A DNA stretch of 64,000 bases from Micavibrio sp. UBA2638 (GTDB lineage: Bacteria; Pseudomonadota; Alphaproteobacteria; Micavibrionales; Micavibrionaceae): contig DENS01000006.1 in assembly GCA_002359735.1 (NCBI GenBank), forward strand, positions 24,243-88,242. The letters run 5' to 3'. This document shows, piece by piece, positions 34,719 to 44,244 of this stretch. Made by a program: the position numbers and the translations under genes. Within the stretch, counting starts at the first letter, position 1; every line of letters begins with the position of its first letter. The notes below the pieces were generated by a model, which did not search any database, was not told the DNA's origin, and was given only the letters and a program-made list of their open reading frames with translations.

Positions 34719-35594
34719 ATGTCAGTCCTCGTTAATAAAAACACACGCGTCATTTGTCAGGGTTTTACCGGAGCCCAAGGGACATTTCATAGTGAGCAAG
34801 CCATTGCCTATGGTACGAAAATGGTTGGTGGTGTTACGCCGGGTAAAGGCGGAACAAAGCATCTGGATCTTCCGGTGTTTAATACCGTAAAGGATGCCGT
34901 TGATGAAACCGGCGCGAATGCGTCAGTTATTTATGTGCCGCCGCCATTTGCCGCGGATGCGATCTTAGAGGCGATTGACGCCGGTGTTGATTTGGCGATC
35001 TGTATTACCGAAGGGATACCTGTTCTTGATATGGTGAAAGTGCGCCGCGCGCTGGATGGTTCAAAAACCCGTTTGATTGGGCCTAACTGCCCGGGCATCA
35101 TTACGCCGGATGAATGTAAAATCGGTATTATGCCCGGCCATATTCACAAGCGCGGAAAGGTCGGTATTGTATCGCGTTCTGGGACATTGACATATGAGGC
35201 CGTTGCGCAAACGGGCGCGGTTGGTCTTGGTCAGTCTACTTGTATTGGTATTGGCGGTGACCCTGTGAATGGGACAAACTTTATTGATTGTATCGAAATG
35301 TTCATGGACGATGATGAAACTGAAGCCATTTTGATGATTGGTGAAATTGGCGGTACCGCCGAGATTGAGGCCTGTGAGTATTACAAATCACTGGATAAGA
35401 AAAAGCCGATTGCAGGATTTATTGCCGGGGCAACGGCGCCTCCGGGCAAGCGTATGGGCCATGCCGGTGCCTTGATTTCTGGCGCGGATGATACCGCTCC
35501 TGCCAAGATGAAGGCGATGCGTGAAGCCGGGTTTGTTGTCTCTGAATCGCCTGCCGGTTTGGGTGATGCCGTTGTTGAGGCCATGGCTGCCTAA
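34719..35594 (+). CDS. sucD: Succinyl-CoA synthetase alpha subunit
   Basis: CoA-binding subunit that carries the phosphohistidine intermediate. The 291-residue product begins with SVLVNKNTRVICQGFTGAQG, and the active His lies in MGHAGALISG (about H248). GGAGAAAGT precedes the start. It is 2.2 kb from sucC with two minus-strand genes and a terminator in between, so it needs its own promoter; the likely place is 34548-34718. Confidence 0.97.
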   Translation: MSVLVNKNTRVICQGFTGAQGTFHSEQAIAYGTKMVGGVTPGKGGTKHLDLPVFNTVKDAVDETGANASVIYVPPPFAADAILEAIDAGVDLAICITEGIPVLDMVKVRRALDGSKTRLIGPNCPGIITPDECKIGIMPGHIHKRGKVGIVSRSGTLTYEAVAQTGAVGLGQSTCIGIGGDPVNGTNFIDCIEMFMDDDETEAILMIGEIGGTAEIEACEYYKSLDKKKPIAGFIAGATAPPGKRMGHAGALISGADDTAPAKMKAMREAGFVVSESPAGLGDAVVEAMAA

Positions 35595-35599
35595 CCTTG

Positions 35600-35670
35600 G
35601 GGCCGTTATCGCGGCCCGTTGTGTAAGTTTTAAAATGTCCGCGTCTTTAATTGGCGCGGGCTTTTTTTAT
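35600..35670 (+). terminator. Two hairpins after sucD, the second terminator-like
   Basis: A first hairpin GGGCCG-TTATCG-CGGCCC (35600-35617) has no T-run. A second, GTCCGCG / CGCGGGC (about 35637-35661, one G-T pair), is followed by seven T and probably terminates. Confidence 0.7.
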
Positions 35671-35770
35671 GGCGTTGGCGCGCTGTGGTTGGAAAAAGAG
35701 CCGGCGCGTTTTATCTTGTTCAAGATTGGTTTATACTGATTGTCATACATTCATATATCGAGGGCAGAAC

Positions 35771-36343
35771 ATGGTATTAGCATTTCAAAACAGATTTTTT
35801 ATTGCATTGGGGGCTGTTGTCATTGGTTTGATAGGCGGCTGTGGGGATGCACACGCCAGAATTGGCGAGAAAAAAACAGAATCCGGCTATCAGAAGGCCG
35901 CGCCGGTGCCGTTAGAAACTTTGCAGGCACGTTCGAAGCCGCCAATCTTTCGCACGCTGCAATGGAGCCAGCGCGCCCTGGTTATTACCGGGGAGCCAGA
36001 TGACCCGCTAGTGGCGCAGCAGCTGCAAATCTTGCGGGATAATATACCTGGTCTGGCCGATCGTAAGCTCGCCGCGATCAGGTTTATGCGCGAGGACCTT
36101 GATGAGATTGACGAGATTAGCGATTACAATTACCGGGGGTGGTATGATATGGACGCCAATGAACAACGTTTCATGGAAAAGCAACTGGGCGTGGATAACA
36201 ATAAGTTTTCGGTCGTTCTTGTCGGGCTGGATGGGGAATTAAAACAGGTATGGAGCCCGGTCGATAGGGCTGTGCCGATCAAATGGATATTTGATGCGAT
36301 TGATGCCATGCCGATGCGCGAACGTGAAGAGAATAAGAAGTAG
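35771..36343 (+). CDS. Exported DUF4174-like protein
   Basis: A 190-residue protein with an N-terminal export signal (hydrophobic 8-24, IGGCGDAHA; either cleaved after AHA or lipidated at the Cys). The rest matches the thioredoxin-like DUF4174 pattern: LQWSQRALVITGEPDDPLVAQQLQIL, then FSVVLVGLDGELKQVWSPV and a closing helix. No CxxC redox pair is present, as is usual for that family; function unknown. I start it at 35771 after AGGGCAGAAC; the frame is open from 35651 without a signal peptide there. Confidence 0.7.
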   Translation: MVLAFQNRFFIALGAVVIGLIGGCGDAHARIGEKKTESGYQKAAPVPLETLQARSKPPIFRTLQWSQRALVITGEPDDPLVAQQLQILRDNIPGLADRKLAAIRFMREDLDEIDEISDYNYRGWYDMDANEQRFMEKQLGVDNNKFSVVLVGLDGELKQVWSPVDRAVPIKWIFDAIDAMPMREREENKK

Positions 36344-36512
36344 TGCCGTTATGATGCCGGGAGCGATATGAAGCAGGGGGCGAGATAGAGGTCAATAAAA
36401 ATGGCTCGCTTTTGGCCGCCGGGCAATAGAAGATAACTTGCTGAAGATTAGTCTTTGAGCCCCTGTATATTTCATAGTATGCTATAGAGATGAATGAATA
36501 AGGGTTTCTTCT

Positions 36513-37070
36513 ATGAGCTTTCTTGATGAATTGCCACATGATCACAGGGAACTGATTGTTAGCCTGCCTTATCGGGTTGGCGCCTGGATTAGCCACGCCG
36601 ACGATGTTGGCGGTGATGTGGCTGATGAAGAGGAAAAAACGGCCTTGGCCAATATTTTGCACGGGTTTACGCAAGATGTTTTTGGTTCTGAAGTTGTGCA
36701 ATATGTCATGGCGGAGACCATAAGCCGTAAACAGGATTGGGAAAAATGGGCAACCGAAACAAAGAACGTTTCTGAAGATTGTCAAAGAGCGATCGATTTG
36801 TTGCATGATGTTGTTGATGAAAAAGAGGTGAACGCCTTTAAGCAGCGTTTGCTTGAAATCGCTGAGGCCGTTGCGCTTGCGTTTCGGGAATATGATAAGC
36901 TGGACTTTATAACCAAATTGCGCATTTATATTATGTATTACCGGGAAAAATATAAGGCGGCCCGTAAGAATCGTTCGTTTAAAAGCATGGACCAGTATTT
37001 AAATATATCCTTGAAGGAACGTCAGACATTAAATGCGCTGGCCAGCGTTCTGGGAATTCAATATTCGTAA
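36513..37070 (+). CDS. Hypothetical helical protein, paralogue A
   Basis: A 185-residue soluble helical protein. Its N-terminus (VSLPYRVGAWISHADDVGGD, then DEEEKTAL) is clearly related to that of the next gene (ISLPYKAGLWVSHADDIEGE, then DENEMKAL), so the two arose by tandem duplication. I do not recognise the family. The C-terminal half is basic (REKYKAARKNRSFKSMDQYL), in contrast to its sister. Confidence 0.65.
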   Translation: MSFLDELPHDHRELIVSLPYRVGAWISHADDVGGDVADEEEKTALANILHGFTQDVFGSEVVQYVMAETISRKQDWEKWATETKNVSEDCQRAIDLLHDVVDEKEVNAFKQRLLEIAEAVALAFREYDKLDFITKLRIYIMYYREKYKAARKNRSFKSMDQYLNISLKERQTLNALASVLGIQYS

Positions 37071-37104
37071 GTAAAATTGTTTCAAGTATAAAGGTTGTTT
37101 TATT

Positions 37105-37665
37105 ATGGCGCATCTATCCCGGCTTTCAGAAAATCATGCATTGGCTGTTATATCCTTGCCGTATAAGGCCGGGCTGTGGGTTTCACATGCGGATGATATT
37201 GAAGGGGAAGCCGATGATGAAAATGAGATGAAAGCACTGGAGCGCGGCATTCCTGCCTTGGCGGAGGTGCATAAGGATTCGGCTCTTATTCAGGCTGTGG
37301 CAAGTGAAATTATGCGCATGAAGGATAATTGGTCACAATGGGAAGAGGAATGTTTTTACATTGTGAAGCAGGCGCCTGACGTTATTCAAGTGGTGCAGGC
37401 CGAGTTTGGAACGGCCGAGGCCAGGCATTACCGGCGTTTTGTGCTGGAGCTTGGGAAAATGGTGGCGCAAGCCCATAGCGAATTGAGCGCTTTTGATGCA
37501 ATGGAAACGGATAAAAAAGAAGGATTCTTGAGTGCAATGATTGGTAAATTTGTGGGCGGCGTTGCAACAATGGCTGAAAATGATGCCGGGCACCCGGCCA
37601 ATATCAGCCCATCCGAGAAATCAGCGTTATCCCAGCTATCCGCCGCCTTGAAGGTGAGCGAATAA
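37105..37665 (+). CDS. Hypothetical helical protein, paralogue B
   Basis: A 186-residue paralogue of the gene at 36513-37070, 34 bases downstream and probably in the same transcript. It shares the SLPY-W-SHADD-DE motif and the overall helix pattern, including a final SEKSALSQLSAAL helix that corresponds to KERQTLNALASVL in the sister. It has a short Gly-containing hydrophobic stretch (AMIGKFVGGVATMA) at about 147-160. Function unknown. Confidence 0.65.
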   Translation: MAHLSRLSENHALAVISLPYKAGLWVSHADDIEGEADDENEMKALERGIPALAEVHKDSALIQAVASEIMRMKDNWSQWEEECFYIVKQAPDVIQVVQAEFGTAEARHYRRFVLELGKMVAQAHSELSAFDAMETDKKEGFLSAMIGKFVGGVATMAENDAGHPANISPSEKSALSQLSAALKVSE

Positions 37666-37700
37666 GGGGCGCGCGCCCAAGTTGGATGTTAAAAACGGCC

Positions 37701-38027
37701 TTACGGTTCGGCCGGTTCCGGTGTTTCCAAGTCTGCGCAGACAACAAAAAGCGGGTTTCTTTCTATCGTCGTGATAAGCGCGCAGTTATCATTGATATCT
37801 CCCCCGTTCTCTATGAGGCTTCCTGGAATACCCAGCAGGGGCTCAGTATTTGGTGAGTCTATATCGTATGAATTGGCGTTCTCGTCTGCGCAGAATTTAA
37901 AGGTTGCACTCATTTGGATGCAATTGTCTCCGTTTTGACCCGGTTCCGGGCTTTGGGCCGGGTCTTGGGCCATTGTTGCCGCCGGTAGGGCTGCTGCCAA
38001 TACTGCTGCGTAGAAAGAATTTCTCAT
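37701..38027 (-). CDS. Small secreted protein with four Cys
   Basis: A 108-residue protein with a signal peptide (RNSFYAAVLAAALPAATMAQ, cleavage near MAQ) and a short mature region holding four Cys residues that could form two disulphides. The mature ends are rich in Pro and Glu. GAGAG upstream favours the ATG ending at 38027 over the longer open frame (38063). Function unknown; it is divergent from sucA. Confidence 0.6.
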   Translation of the reverse strand: MRNSFYAAVLAAALPAATMAQDPAQSPEPGQNGDNCIQMSATFKFCADENANSYDIDSPNTEPLLGIPGSLIENGGDINDNCALITTIERNPLFVVCADLETPEPAEP

Positions 38028-38195
38028 CTTGATAACTCTCTGTTCATGTCTTTTATAATACAATGAATAGGCTTTTATTATGAAAAAGTCAAGTGTGGAA
38101 TTTTTATAAATGCTATATGGCTCTTGATTTCCGTTTGCGTTATGATTAAGTCCGTACTGATATAAAAATCTTCATGTTAATAAGAAAGAATAGAA

Positions 38196-41093
38196 ATGAC
38201 CAATGCAGCGGGTAACCAGACTTTTTTGAGTGGTTTAAATGCGGAGTATATCGCCCATTTATACGGTGAGTATTTAAAGAACCATATTAATGTCGATGAA
38301 AGCTGGCAGGCGTTTTTTAAAGGGTTAAATGATACAGAGATTTCATTACTGGCCGAATTGAATGGCGCTAGCTGGACGCCGAGTGAAAATAAAAAGGCAT
38401 CCCGCCGTTTTGATCATATGGGCAGCGGCGCGCATATCACCGAAAGAATGGCCGCCCCTGTCAATGATGCATTGGAAGGCAAGGACCCGGAGGCGGTAAA
38501 ACGGGCCGCAATGGATTCTATTCGTGCGCTCCAGTTAATTCGCGCATATCGTGCCCGCGGGCATTTGCTTGCTGATCTGGACCCGCTGGGTTTAAAAGAG
38601 GTTGAAACCCACCCTGAGCTGGACCCAAGCCACCATGGTTTTAATAGTGATGATTATAACCGTCCGATCTTTATTAACGGTGTGCTGGGAATGGAGACAG
38701 CGACACTGCAACAAATTCTGGATGCACTGCGTCAGACCTATTGCTCAACAATTGGTCTGGAATATCTTCATATGGCAGACCCGATAGAAAAAGCCTGGCT
38801 GCAGGAACGTATTGAGGAGCCGCGTAACAAAACCGACTTTACCACCGAAGGTAAGCGCGCCATATATCAACGCTTGGTGGCGGCAGAAGTTTTTGAACAG
38901 TTCCTGCATAAAAAACACCCGGGAACAAAACGTTTTGGTGTCGATGGGGGGGAATCCCTGATACCGGCCATGGAACAAATTATGAAGCGCGGCGGGCAGT
39001 TGGGCCTAAAGGAAATTGTCGTTGGTATGGCTCACCGCGGGCGTTTGAATGTATTGGCCAATGTGATGGGCAAGCCATTTACCGCCATCTTTGCAGAATT
39101 TCAGGGGCAATCGTCTACGCCTGATGATGTGCTGGGGTCCGGTGATGTGAAGTACCATCTTGGAACGTCCAGCGACCGTGATTTTGACGGTAATAATATT
39201 CACCTTTCTTTGACGGCCAACCCGTCACATCTGGAATTTGTGAACCCGGTTGTTATCGGTAAAGTGCGTGCCAAGCAAGTGCAGCGCAACGACCATGAGG
39301 CCGAACAGGTTCTTCCTTTGTTGTTGCATGGTGATGCCGCGTTTGCGGGGCAAGGCGTGACGGCCGAAACATTAATGATTTCCGAATTGCCGGGCTACCG
39401 CGTTGGCGGCACAATCCATATTGTGATTAATAACCAGATCGGTTTTACCACTACACCGAAATTCGGGCGTTCGGGCCCTTATTCAACAGATGTTGCCAAA
39501 ATGCTGTCGGCTCCGATTTTTCATGTGAACGGTGATGATCCGGAAGCGGTTACGCATGTGGCGCGTATCGCAACGGAGTTTCGCCAGAAATTCAAAAAAG
39601 ATGTCGTTATTGATATGTTCTGTTATCGCCGTTATGGCCACAACGAAGGCGATGAACCGGCCTTTACGCAACCATTGATGTATCAAAAAATTGCCACGCA
39701 AGAAACAACGCGTTCTTTGTATGCGCAGCAATTGATTGCGGATGGTGTGTTGAGTGAGGAAGAGGCGCAGACCATTCTGGATGAATTTTATGCCTATCTG
39801 GATGAAGCCTTTGAGGCCACGAAAAGTTACAAGCCGAATAATGCCGATATGCTTGGCGGTGCGTGGGAAGGGCTGCAAACGGCCCCGCAAGGGCCGCGAC
39901 GCGGGAAAACAGGCGTTGGCTTGGATGAAATTAAAAGCGTCGGCGAAATTGTGACGAAAATTCCAGAAGGTTTTGAGATCAATAAAAAGTTAAAGCGGGT
40001 TATGGATGCCAAAGATAAAATGCTGGAAACTGGCGAAGGCTTTGATTGGGCGACCGCAGAGGCGCTGGCATTTGGTACATTGTTGACAGATGGTTTTGCG
40101 GTGCGGTTGTCCGGGCAGGATGTTGGCCGCGGCACATTTTCTCAGCGCCATGCCATCTGGTATGATCAAACAACGGGGCAAAAGCATATTGCTCTTCAGC
40201 ATGTCGCAAAAGACCAACCCAAATTTGAATGTCACGATAGTCCGTTGTCTGAGATGGCGGTGCTTGGTTTTGAATACGGGTACACTTTGGCCGATCCAAA
40301 GACTTTGGTGCTGTGGGAGGCGCAATTCGGTGATTTCGTGAATGGTGCGCAGGTGATCATTGATCAGTTCATTTCCTCGTCTGAAAGCAAGTGGCTGCGG
40401 ATGTCCGGCCTTGTGATGCTTCTGCCGCATGGGTATGAGGGGCAGGGGCCTGAACACTCCTCCGCCCGTCCTGAACGTTTCTTGCAGATGTGCGCGGAAG
40501 ATAACTGGCAGATTGCAAATTGTACAACGCCTGCCAATTACTTCCATATCTTGCGCCGTCAGATGCTGCGGGACTTCCGTAAACCATTGGTCATGATGAC
40601 GCCGAAATCATTGCTGCGTCATAAACTGGCCGTGTCGCCGATTGATATGTTTGGGCCGGACAGCACGTTCCACCGTGTATTGTGGGATGATGATCAGCAA
40701 AAACTGGCCAAGCCGGACAAAATTAAGCGTGTGGTTCTTTGTAGCGGTAAGGTTTATTATGACCTTTTGCAGGAACGCCGTGAACGTAAATTGAATGATG
40801 TTATGATTTTACGTCTGGAGCAGCTCTATCCATTCCCCGATGAAGCGCTGGAAGAAGAATTATCAGCCTATAAGAATGCTGATATCGTCTGGTGTCAGGA
40901 GGAGCCGAAGAATCAGGGGTATTGGAGCTTCGTTGATCCGTTCATTGAGGATGTGCTGATCAAGATGAAGCATAAGCCATGCCAGCGCGCCAAATATGTC
41001 GGCCGTAAATCCGCCGCCGCGCCAGCGACAGGCCTGATGAAACGTCATAATCTGGAACAGTTGAAACTGGTGGATGAAGCGTTGAGTGTTTAA
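38196..41093 (+). CDS. sucA: 2-oxoglutarate dehydrogenase E1 component
   Basis: Thiamine-diphosphate-dependent decarboxylase of the 2-oxoglutarate dehydrogenase complex. The 965-residue product has the N-terminal FLSGLNAEYIAHLYGEYLKN segment, VGMAHRGRLNVLANV, HGDAAFAGQGV (cofactor-binding Asp) with INNQIGFTT following, and the C-terminal ARPERFLQM and WCQEEPKNQGYW. All are standard. The thiamine genes thiE-thiD-thiL lie between it and sucB. Confidence 0.97.
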   Translation: MTNAAGNQTFLSGLNAEYIAHLYGEYLKNHINVDESWQAFFKGLNDTEISLLAELNGASWTPSENKKASRRFDHMGSGAHITERMAAPVNDALEGKDPEAVKRAAMDSIRALQLIRAYRARGHLLADLDPLGLKEVETHPELDPSHHGFNSDDYNRPIFINGVLGMETATLQQILDALRQTYCSTIGLEYLHMADPIEKAWLQERIEEPRNKTDFTTEGKRAIYQRLVAAEVFEQFLHKKHPGTKRFGVDGGESLIPAMEQIMKRGGQLGLKEIVVGMAHRGRLNVLANVMGKPFTAIFAEFQGQSSTPDDVLGSGDVKYHLGTSSDRDFDGNNIHLSLTANPSHLEFVNPVVIGKVRAKQVQRNDHEAEQVLPLLLHGDAAFAGQGVTAETLMISELPGYRVGGTIHIVINNQIGFTTTPKFGRSGPYSTDVAKMLSAPIFHVNGDDPEAVTHVARIATEFRQKFKKDVVIDMFCYRRYGHNEGDEPAFTQPLMYQKIATQETTRSLYAQQLIADGVLSEEEAQTILDEFYAYLDEAFEATKSYKPNNADMLGGAWEGLQTAPQGPRRGKTGVGLDEIKSVGEIVTKIPEGFEINKKLKRVMDAKDKMLETGEGFDWATAEALAFGTLLTDGFAVRLSGQDVGRGTFSQRHAIWYDQTTGQKHIALQHVAKDQPKFECHDSPLSEMAVLGFEYGYTLADPKTLVLWEAQFGDFVNGAQVIIDQFISSSESKWLRMSGLVMLLPHGYEGQGPEHSSARPERFLQMCAEDNWQIANCTTPANYFHILRRQMLRDFRKPLVMMTPKSLLRHKLAVSPIDMFGPDSTFHRVLWDDDQQKLAKPDKIKRVVLCSGKVYYDLLQERRERKLNDVMILRLEQLYPFPDEALEEELSAYKNADIVWCQEEPKNQGYWSFVDPFIEDVLIKMKHKPCQRAKYVGRKSAAAPATGLMKRHNLEQLKLVDEALSV

Positions 41094-41241
41094 ATTGGAT
41101 TTAATCCACGGGCCAAAGGTCATGGCTGGAGAGGTTTGATATGTGTGATAGAAATTTTAATTTCTTTTCCTGATACCAGACTAAACCTTGTAACATAAAA
41201 CTCGAGTGCCATTTGAGAAAGAGATTAATATCATCTTCGCT

Positions 41242-41619
41242 TTAACCGAGAATTGTACCAATTTCGTGTGTAACTTCCACGAATTCTTCATAGGAGTTTA
41301 TTTCTTTGCCTCCTTCGAATAATTCGAAGAGTCTCTGCATATCCTGTTCTTTTCCACTTTGGCAAAAATAGTATCCCCCGTACTTGATGCCAGATTCATC
41401 AGTCCAAGTATCTGGGCTATCGAGCATACTCATTTTGCCACTAAGTACGGCGTTATGGAGTTGTTCAATTTGATCACGGTTATTGGGAAGGATTAAGTGA
41501 CCTACGGGCTTTTCTCCGCTTAGCATCAATGCTGCCACTTTGCCTTCGTGCGGCCCGATTTTCCCTTTGTTACCGTTCACAAATTCAAAGATTTTATGTA
41601 TGTTCCGTACCGCACTCAT
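41242..41619 (-). CDS. Hypothetical protein, AT-rich gene
   Basis: A 125-residue soluble protein if started at the ATG ending at 41619; an ATG at 41670 gives 142 residues and would leave only 29 bases to the divergent thiE. The sequence is acidic with two aromatic-rich segments (KYGGYYFCQSG, QRLFELFEGGKEINSYEEF). It is richer in A/T codons than its neighbours, which may indicate transfer. I do not recognise it. Confidence 0.5.
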   Translation of the reverse strand: MSAVRNIHKIFEFVNGNKGKIGPHEGKVAALMLSGEKPVGHLILPNNRDQIEQLHNAVLSGKMSMLDSPDTWTDESGIKYGGYYFCQSGKEQDMQRLFELFEGGKEINSYEEFVEVTHEIGTILG

Positions 41620-41699
41620 GCCTGTGATAATATGTAAATTAAATTGTTTTGTCAATATTTTTGGATGCATTCGTGTCTTTTCGCCGCTAAACTCCCGCC

Positions 41700-42326
41700 A
41701 TGAAACAAAACTTCGACCTATCCATTTACTTCGTTGCCGACCCGCATGCATGCGCTGGGCGGGATATTGCGCAGGTTGTTATGGCCGCGGCGCAAGGCGG
41801 CGTAACGATGGTGCAGCTTCGTAACAAAGTTGACCCCAGGCCTTTGGTGGCGGCGCAGGCGGCAATGCTGTGCGAGCTGTTGAAACCATACAAAATTCCG
41901 TTTCTGGTGAATGATTATGTCGAAATTGCGCGCGATGTTGGCGCGGATGGAGCCCATATCGGGCAGGGGGATATACCGGCCTCCGAAGCCCGTAAGATTT
42001 TGGGCCCGGATGCCATCCTTGGTCTCACGGCCTTTACGGAAGAGCACATTAATGCGGTTGATCCTGCGTTGGTAGATTATATCGGTACGGGGCCGTTCTT
42101 TCCAACACAAACGGACAAAGGCAAGCCCGTACTGGGCGCCGAAAGATTTGCGAACTTAATCAAACGCGCGCCGGTTCCCGTGGTCGGGATTGGGGGTATA
42201 ACCCCGGATAATGCGGCCCTTGTGCTGCAGGCCGGGGCGGATGGCGTGGCGATGATGCGCAGCGTGTCCGAAGCTGATGATCCTTGTGAGGCCGCGCGAA
42301 AATTTGTTAAGCTGACAGAACGCTAA
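41700..42326 (+). CDS. thiE: Thiamine-phosphate synthase
   Basis: Joins HMP-diphosphate and the thiazole phosphate to give thiamine phosphate. The 208-residue TIM-barrel protein has VTMVQLRNK, FLVNDYVEIARDVGADGAHIGQGD, the YIGTGPFFPTQTDKG loop and a final phosphate-binding VVGIGGITPDNA and ADGVAMM. No THI-box riboswitch is visible upstream. It leads a thiE-thiD-thiL run with gaps of 24 bases. Confidence 0.95.
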   Translation: MKQNFDLSIYFVADPHACAGRDIAQVVMAAAQGGVTMVQLRNKVDPRPLVAAQAAMLCELLKPYKIPFLVNDYVEIARDVGADGAHIGQGDIPASEARKILGPDAILGLTAFTEEHINAVDPALVDYIGTGPFFPTQTDKGKPVLGAERFANLIKRAPVPVVGIGGITPDNAALVLQAGADGVAMMRSVSEADDPCEAARKFVKLTER

Positions 42327-42350
42327 TATTTATAATCCAAAAGGTTATCG

Positions 42351-43157
42351 ATGATATCCAACATTCTTTCTATTGCCGGTTCCGATCCATCGGGGGGCGC
42401 CGGAATTCAGGCCGATTTAAAAACATTTTCGGCGCTTGGTTGTTATGGCATGGCGGTTATGACGGCATTGACGGCGCAAAATACGAAGGGTGTGACTGGC
42501 GTGCAGCAGGTGCCGCATGATTTTGTAGGTAAACAGATTGATACGATTTTTGAAGACGTTCGTGTTGATGCAATGAAGATTGGTATGGCTGGCACGCCCC
42601 AAACGATTGATACGATTGCCGAGGCCATTCAACGCCATAAACCCGGCTATGTCGTTCTTGACCCGGTGATGGTGGCAACCAGCGGTGATAAACTATTGGA
42701 TGATACGGCGATACAAAATTTGCGGACAAAATTGCTGCCGCTTGCCGGGGTCTTAACGCCGAATGTGCCGGAAGCCGAAATTTTGCTGGCGAAATCTTTT
42801 GATCGTGATTTTCAAGCGGATATGCAGGATATGGCCAAGGCGTTGCTGGATTTGGGATGTCAGGCGGTCATGTTAAAAGGGGGGCATTTGGGGGGCGCCA
42901 CGTCCAATGATGTGTTTATGGACCAAAAGGGCGTGATTGAAATATTAGAGGCGCCGCGCGTAAAGACAATTCACAATCATGGAACCGGCTGCACGCTCTC
43001 CAGCGCGCTGGCCTGTTATCTGGCCAAGGGCCTTCCCCCGGTAGAAGCCGCCCATGCAGCCAAAACATTTGTGACATATGCCTTGCAAAACAGTGAACGC
43101 CTGAGTGTTGGGCGCGGGCATGGCCCGGTTCATCATTTTCATGCATTATGGGCTTAA
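42351..43157 (+). CDS. thiD: Hydroxymethylpyrimidine (phosphate) kinase
   Basis: Phosphorylates HMP and HMP phosphate for thiamine synthesis or salvage. The 268-residue ribokinase-fold protein begins ILSIAGSDPSGGAGIQADLK and has VMLKGGHLGG and the anion-hole motif NHGTGCTLSSALACYLA. It lies between thiE and thiL. Confidence 0.96.
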   Translation: MISNILSIAGSDPSGGAGIQADLKTFSALGCYGMAVMTALTAQNTKGVTGVQQVPHDFVGKQIDTIFEDVRVDAMKIGMAGTPQTIDTIAEAIQRHKPGYVVLDPVMVATSGDKLLDDTAIQNLRTKLLPLAGVLTPNVPEAEILLAKSFDRDFQADMQDMAKALLDLGCQAVMLKGGHLGGATSNDVFMDQKGVIEILEAPRVKTIHNHGTGCTLSSALACYLAKGLPPVEAAHAAKTFVTYALQNSERLSVGRGHGPVHHFHALWA

Positions 43158-43181
43158 GGTAGAAAAAAGGGGGAGGCGGAT

Positions 43182-44150
43182 ATGAAAGAATTTGATCTTA
43201 TCCGATCGTTTTTTTTACCTTTGGCGGAAGGCCGGGCTGAGGCGGGTGATTTCGTTAATGATGGGGCGGTTCTGAGCGTTCCTGATGGAAAAGAACTTGT
43301 GGTCAGCAGTGATACCTTAAACGCCGATATCCACTTTTTTGCAGATCAACCAGCCGCAACAATTGCGAAAAAGGCGCTGCGCAGTAATCTTTCAGATATT
43401 CTTTCAATGGGGGCGCGGCCCTATTGCTATCAGCTATGTCTGGCCCTGCCGGAGGTGGATGAGCCCTGGTTGCGTGCGTTTACGGCGGGATTGGCCGAGG
43501 ATCAAAAGCTGTATAATCTGTTTTGTTGTGGTGGGGATACGACATCCATTAGGGGCCATGTATCTATCTCGATCACCATGTTTGGGCTGGTGAATAAGGG
43601 GGGGTCTCTGTCAAGGGCCAAGGCCCGCGCCGGAGATGCGATTTTGCTTTCTGGCAGTGTCGGTGATGCGTATTGCGGTCTGCAAGGCTTGCGCGAGGTA
43701 ATCAGCGATGTTCCGGAGTTTTGCCGCGCGCGTTACTTCGTACCAGAACCGCCAGTCGCCATTCTTCCCTTGTTTGAACAACAAAAGGCGCATATTCATG
43801 CGGCCATGGATATTTCAGATGGTTTGATTGCCGATCTGGGGCATATGGCGGCGGCTTCAAATTTACGGGCCATTATTTCATTGGGCGATATTCGTTATTC
43901 GGCAGCGGTAGAGCAGCTTTTGGCATGCAATAGCGTTAGCCCCCATGAGCTATTGAGCGGCGGGGATGATTATCAGCTTTTGCTGAGTGTTGCAGCGGAT
44001 CAAGCAGAGACGATTATTAAATTGGCGCATGAAAAAAATATTCAATTACAAAAAGTTGGTAACTTTGAAGCCGGCGCTGCCGGCGTTCAGGTAATGGATG
44101 AAAATGGATCACCCGTTACATTTAATCAGGCAGGATGGCAACATTTCTAA
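43182..44150 (+). CDS. thiL: Thiamine-monophosphate kinase
   Basis: Makes thiamine diphosphate, the active cofactor, from thiamine phosphate. The 322-residue product has the AIR-synthase-like order of motifs: GDFVNDGAVL near the start, SSDTLNADIHF, KALRSNLSDILSMGARP, FCCGGDTTS, MDISDGLIADLGH and GGDDYQLL. The early motif is usually GDDAAV-like; here it is NDGAVL, a mild change in this family. It follows thiD by 24 bases and lies 94 bases before sucB. Confidence 0.9.
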   Translation: MKEFDLIRSFFLPLAEGRAEAGDFVNDGAVLSVPDGKELVVSSDTLNADIHFFADQPAATIAKKALRSNLSDILSMGARPYCYQLCLALPEVDEPWLRAFTAGLAEDQKLYNLFCCGGDTTSIRGHVSISITMFGLVNKGGSLSRAKARAGDAILLSGSVGDAYCGLQGLREVISDVPEFCRARYFVPEPPVAILPLFEQQKAHIHAAMDISDGLIADLGHMAAASNLRAIISLGDIRYSAAVEQLLACNSVSPHELLSGGDDYQLLLSVAADQAETIIKLAHEKNIQLQKVGNFEAGAAGVQVMDENGSPVTFNQAGWQHF

Positions 44151-44244
44151 AAAGGTGCAAAAAACCTTTAAAAGCCCCTTGCCTTGGTTTATGCTTGGGG
44201 GTAAATAAATGCTCAATGAATAAATAACATATTAGGATATAAAC

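Noticed and set aside
41094..41700. Possible thiamine riboswitch before thiE
   Set aside because: I looked for the CTGAGA and ACCTGATC-type THI-box elements in the intergenic stretches and found none.
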